This document shows positions 5,489-7,275 of a stretch of DNA of 7,275 nt, piece by piece. Source of the stretch: JAFGQE01 sp046484775 (GTDB lineage: Bacteria > Bacillota > Clostridia > DUPQ01); contig JAWOIG010000162.1 in NCBI GenBank assembly GCA_046484775.1, forward strand, positions 1 through 7,275, read 5' to 3'. Numbering within the stretch: the first letter of the stretch is position 1; every line of letters starts with the position of its first letter. The notes below the pieces were generated by a model that made no database searches, was not told the DNA's origin, and was given only the letters and a program-made list of their open reading frames with translations. The position numbers and the translations under genes are program-made.

Positions 5489-6799
5489 CTATTTAACGGT
5501 AAACACTTCTGATCCCAGAATCATTACAACCGCCGCCGACAAAGCTGCTTTGCTGATGGCAGCTGCAAAACCGATGATAAAGGCTTTTCCCCCTGCTTTT
5601 TTCAAATCGCCGAATGCGATGTTAAGTCCGACCCCCGCAAAACCGATGGCAAAGAAAATTTTCAGCAGGTCTTTTCCCAAAATCGAGGCATGTTCGTTCG
5701 TGAAAAATCCGAACTGATTGAGAGTGACCATGATAAAAAAACCTATAATAAAAATGGGAAATTTTTCTTTAATGACCTGAAACACATTGAGCTTCTTTTC
5801 ATCGCTGCCGCATTTTTGGCTGGGTCTCACAACGTAATAATAGATGGTCCAGATAACAAGCACGGGAATGAAACCTACGCGGACGATATTGATGATGTTG
5901 GCTGTCAGAAGCGATTGATGTCCATACCATGTCGCTGCGGCGACAAGCTGCGCTGTATTCAGGATGGCAGTGCCTACCCAAGCGCCGAAAACCGGTTCGC
6001 TCATGCCCAATGCTTGACCAATATATGGAAATGTAAAAAGCGCAAGTGTTCCGAAAAGAAGAATGGTGCCGATGGCGTAAAAGAAATCACGGGGCTTAGC
6101 ATTGACTACGGGTGCCACCGCAACCGCCGCCGATACGCCGCATACGCCCACGCCTGCCGCCATAACTCCCGACAGACCGTTGTCAACATTGCTTCTACTG
6201 CCCCAGATAGAAATTAGGATGCAAGTTCCCAGAACAAAACTTATTACCAGCGCCATCCCGATAAAACCTACTCTCAAAACATCCGCCCACATATAATACG
6301 CGCCGAGGATAATAATACCGGGTTTGATAATGGGGCGTGCAGCTATAGTTCCTGCCTGAAAAATTTCCGGGATTCCTACGGTATTTCGGATGAGCATTCC
6401 CACCAGAAGCAGGATGGCAACATAGGTCATTTGAAATTTGAGCATCGTATCCCCGAAAGAATATTTGAACGGAACCTTTCCTTCGGCAATTACCTGTTCA
6501 TAATCATCTTTTCCCAATATGGTCGGCTTTTTGGGTTTTTCTTTTAATTCTCCCGATTCAAATGTTGCCATTGCCTGCTTGAATTTTTCATTTTTCTCGG
6601 ATTGATAAGCATCAAATCCGGGTATGTCTTTGCCGCTTTCCACGATTTTAAGAATAGCATTTACTTCCTTAATATCTTTTGCCCATTTATGAACGGTATG
6701 ATCCCATTGAAGAGCTAACCATCCGAAAACCATACATAGAATAAGGCCCGGAACCATTTTGGGCAACCCTTTAGCACTATATTCAACGCCGATAGACAT
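5489..6799 (-). CDS. YeiH-family (UPF0324) putative sulfate/sulfite exporter with N-terminal insert
   Basis: This is an inner-membrane protein of 436 residues with about ten or eleven hydrophobic helices. The diagnostic YeiH (Cons_hypoth698, 'putative sulfate exporter') core is present: VGVCGVSAAVAVAPVV (about 217-232), then the helix with FGTLALFTFPYIGQALG, GAWVGTAILNTAQLVAAA (about 272-289), and FPIFIIGFF near 347-355. E. coli YeiH is about 350 residues. Much of the extra length is a Lys/Glu-rich hydrophilic stretch (about 33-118) between helix 1 (about 16-31) and helix 2 (about 122-137), probably periplasmic by the positive-inside rule. The start at 6799 has AAGGAGG 8 nt upstream, an excellent ribosome binding site. 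It follows the 57-residue membrane protein by 80 bp without a terminator and ends at a strong hairpin, so the two genes form one unit. The substrate is unproven for most of this family; sulfate or sulfite export is the usual guess. Confidence 0.9.
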   Translation of the reverse strand: MSIGVEYSAKGLPKMVPGLILCMVFGWLALQWDHTVHKWAKDIKEVNAILKIVESGKDIPGFDAYQSEKNEKFKQAMATFESGELKEKPKKPTILGKDDYEQVIAEGKVPFKYSFGDTMLKFQMTYVAILLLVGMLIRNTVGIPEIFQAGTIAARPIIKPGIIILGAYYMWADVLRVGFIGMALVISFVLGTCILISIWGSRSNVDNGLSGVMAAGVGVCGVSAAVAVAPVVNAKPRDFFYAIGTILLFGTLALFTFPYIGQALGMSEPVFGAWVGTAILNTAQLVAAATWYGHQSLLTANIINIVRVGFIPVLVIWTIYYYVVRPSQKCGSDEKKLNVFQVIKEKFPIFIIGFFIMVTLNQFGFFTNEHASILGKDLLKIFFAIGFAGVGLNIAFGDLKKAGGKAFIIGFAAAISKAALSAAVVMILGSEVFTVK

Positions 6800-6847
6800 G
6801 ATACTTTCCTCCTTTTGAATTTAAGTGAGTAATAATGGGACAGATAT

Positions 6848-6874
6848 GGCTTTACGATTACTTATCGAATAGCC
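6848..6874 (-). repeat. Intercistronic hairpin between small membrane protein and transporter
   Basis: GGCT (6848-6851) pairs with AGCC (6871-6874), and the inner CGAT (6855-6858) pairs with ATCG (6864-6867) around a 5-nt loop, with a small internal mismatch on each side. It starts 5 bp past the small gene's stop and has no T tract, so it is unlikely to terminate transcription. It may set the relative stability of the two messages. The stem is short and could be chance. Confidence 0.3.
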
Positions 6875-6879
6875 TTCAT

Positions 6880-7053
6880 TTAAAAAAACATTGACTTGAA
6901 AAAATTTGGACCGACAACATTGGTTAAAACCAACGCAACAGTTATCAAAGATATTGCCAATACGATATAATCTTCCTTTCTTTCAGCAGAATCCGACGCT
7001 TTAGCCTTTTCTTCCCATTGTTTACATTGATTATTCTGTGACTGATTTTCCAT
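6880..7053 (-). CDS. Small single-pass membrane protein (57 aa) ahead of the YeiH-type transporter
   Basis: This 57-residue protein starts at the ATG at 7053, which has a strong GGAGG 5 nt upstream (GGAGGGTGTTATG). The open frame continues upstream to 7230, but no earlier start has such a site. Residues 1-28 are very polar and charged (MENQSQNNQCKQWEEKAKAS, then DSAERKED). Residues about 29-46 form one hydrophobic helix (YIVLAISLITVALVLTNV), followed by a short tail ending KSMFF. I do not recognise the family. The arrangement, a one-helix protein directly before and cotranscribed with a polytopic transporter, resembles small accessory subunits such as those of some cation/solute symporters. 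A role as stabiliser, regulator or second subunit of the YeiH-type protein is inference from that position. Confidence 0.85.
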   Translation of the reverse strand: MENQSQNNQCKQWEEKAKASDSAERKEDYIVLAISLITVALVLTNVVGPNFFKSMFF

Positions 7054-7099
7054 AACACCCTCCTTGTTTAATGTGAACGAGTTGATATTCGATGATGAC

Positions 7100-7113
7100 T
7101 TGACCGGTTTCAA
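7100..7113. promoter_or_regulatory. Crp/Fnr-like dyad TTGA-N6-TCAA in the transporter leader
   Basis: TTGACCGGTTTCAA carries the half-site core TTGA...TCAA with the 6-bp spacing of Fnr-type sites (TTGAT-N4-ATCAA), although the two inner consensus positions do not match. It lies about 47-60 bp before the small protein's ATG and downstream of the predicted sigma-54 start. If functional, it would be a roadblock or would serve an unseen proximal promoter. An 8-base core of this kind arises easily by chance. Confidence 0.25.
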
Positions 7114-7166
7114 ATTCTTGTTAGTTGCGTCAACGAATATGCATAAGCGTTTCATAATAAACATAT

Positions 7167-7182
7167 AGCAATAGTAATACCA
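7167..7182 (-). promoter_or_regulatory. Sigma-54 (-24/-12) promoter for the small protein and transporter
   Basis: Minus-strand TGGTATTACTATTGCT matches the sigma-54 pattern TGGCACG-N4-TTGC(A/T) with the invariant GG and GC exactly 10 bp apart, plus the leading T, the A at position 5, the TT before GC and the final T. Transcription would start near 7156, leaving a leader of about 100 nt before the 57-residue protein. The operon next door encodes an activator that works only with sigma-54, which makes the site more credible than the motif alone. Confidence 0.55.
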
Positions 7183-7247
7183 ACTCATAGATAAAATATA
7201 ACCAATTGAATTTATGTGGTTTATCATCATTGATTTCTGTTTATTGG

Positions 7248-7264
7248 TGCTAACTGCGTAAGCA
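7248..7264. promoter_or_regulatory. Imperfect dyad, possible enhancer site for the NtrC-type regulator
   Basis: TGCTAAC (7248-7254) and GTAAGCA (7258-7264) form 7-bp inverted arms with one mismatch around a 3-bp centre. The centre lies about 100 bp upstream of the start predicted from the -24/-12 motif at 7167-7182, the usual distance for sites bound by NtrC-family activators. It overlaps a second GG-N10-GC match at the window edge, so the two readings compete. Confidence 0.35.
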
Positions 7265-7275
7265 ATGGCGCTTCC
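7260..7275 (-). promoter_or_regulatory. Second sigma-54-like motif at the window edge
   Basis: Reading inward from the right edge, the minus strand is GGAAGCGCCATTGCTT. It has GG, exactly 10 bp, then GC, with TT before the GC and T after, as in the proximal -24/-12 site. The base that should be T before GG falls outside the window. It would start transcription near 7250. It may be an upstream alternative promoter or a chance match. Confidence 0.25.

Noticed and set aside
7054..7230. Longer N-terminus for the small membrane protein (open frame to 7230)
   Set aside because: The extension runs through AT-rich sequence containing the promoter-like motifs and lacks a good ribosome binding site; the ATG at 7053 has a near-perfect one.

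Overview
The window reads as a stretch of a Desulfobacterota-like (deltaproteobacterial, probably sulfate-reducer type) chromosome. That assignment is an inference from family content: a NtrC-type sigma-54 activator, a sensor kinase with a periplasmic c-type-heme motif, and a YeiH-type 'sulfate exporter' next to a universal stress protein. No rRNA, tRNA or CRISPR is visible. Apart from a 25-codon gene tail at the left edge and a transposase relic, every gene lies on the minus strand.

Layout from left to right. Positions 1-78 hold the 3' end of a plus-strand gene. Positions 79-865 contain no intact gene, but about 291-563 is the decayed C-terminus of an IS66-type transposase, broken by two frameshifts. 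A GC-rich hairpin follows at 686-715. Positions 866-5217 are a tight minus-strand operon, transcribed right to left: universal stress protein (4774-5217), an unrecognised protein with a C-terminal membrane anchor (4190-4801), a membrane histidine kinase with a DUF3365/Tll0287-like CxxCH sensor (2286-4193), and a sigma-54-dependent response regulator (866-2293). The kinase and regulator starts overlap the preceding stops by 4 and 8 bp, and the anchor protein has a possible 4-bp-overlap start too. A sigma-70-like promoter lies at 5381-5409, with a perfect 10-bp inverted repeat in the leader at 5296-5326. Just upstream of it is a strong hairpin terminator (5423-5462) ending the next minus-strand unit: a 57-residue single-pass membrane protein (6880-7053) followed by a YeiH-family transporter (5489-6799) with an unusual hydrophilic insert of about 85 residues after its first membrane helix.

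The genes suggest one circuit. A heme-bearing periplasmic sensor would control a NtrC-type activator. Upstream of the small protein and transporter is a correctly spaced -24/-12 motif (7167-7182) with an imperfect dyad about 100 bp upstream of the predicted start site (7248-7264). The simplest model is that the two-component system switches on the transporter through sigma-54, in response to a redox or small-molecule signal that may involve sulfur or nitrogen oxyanions. The families are well supported; the circuit, the signal and the substrate are inference.
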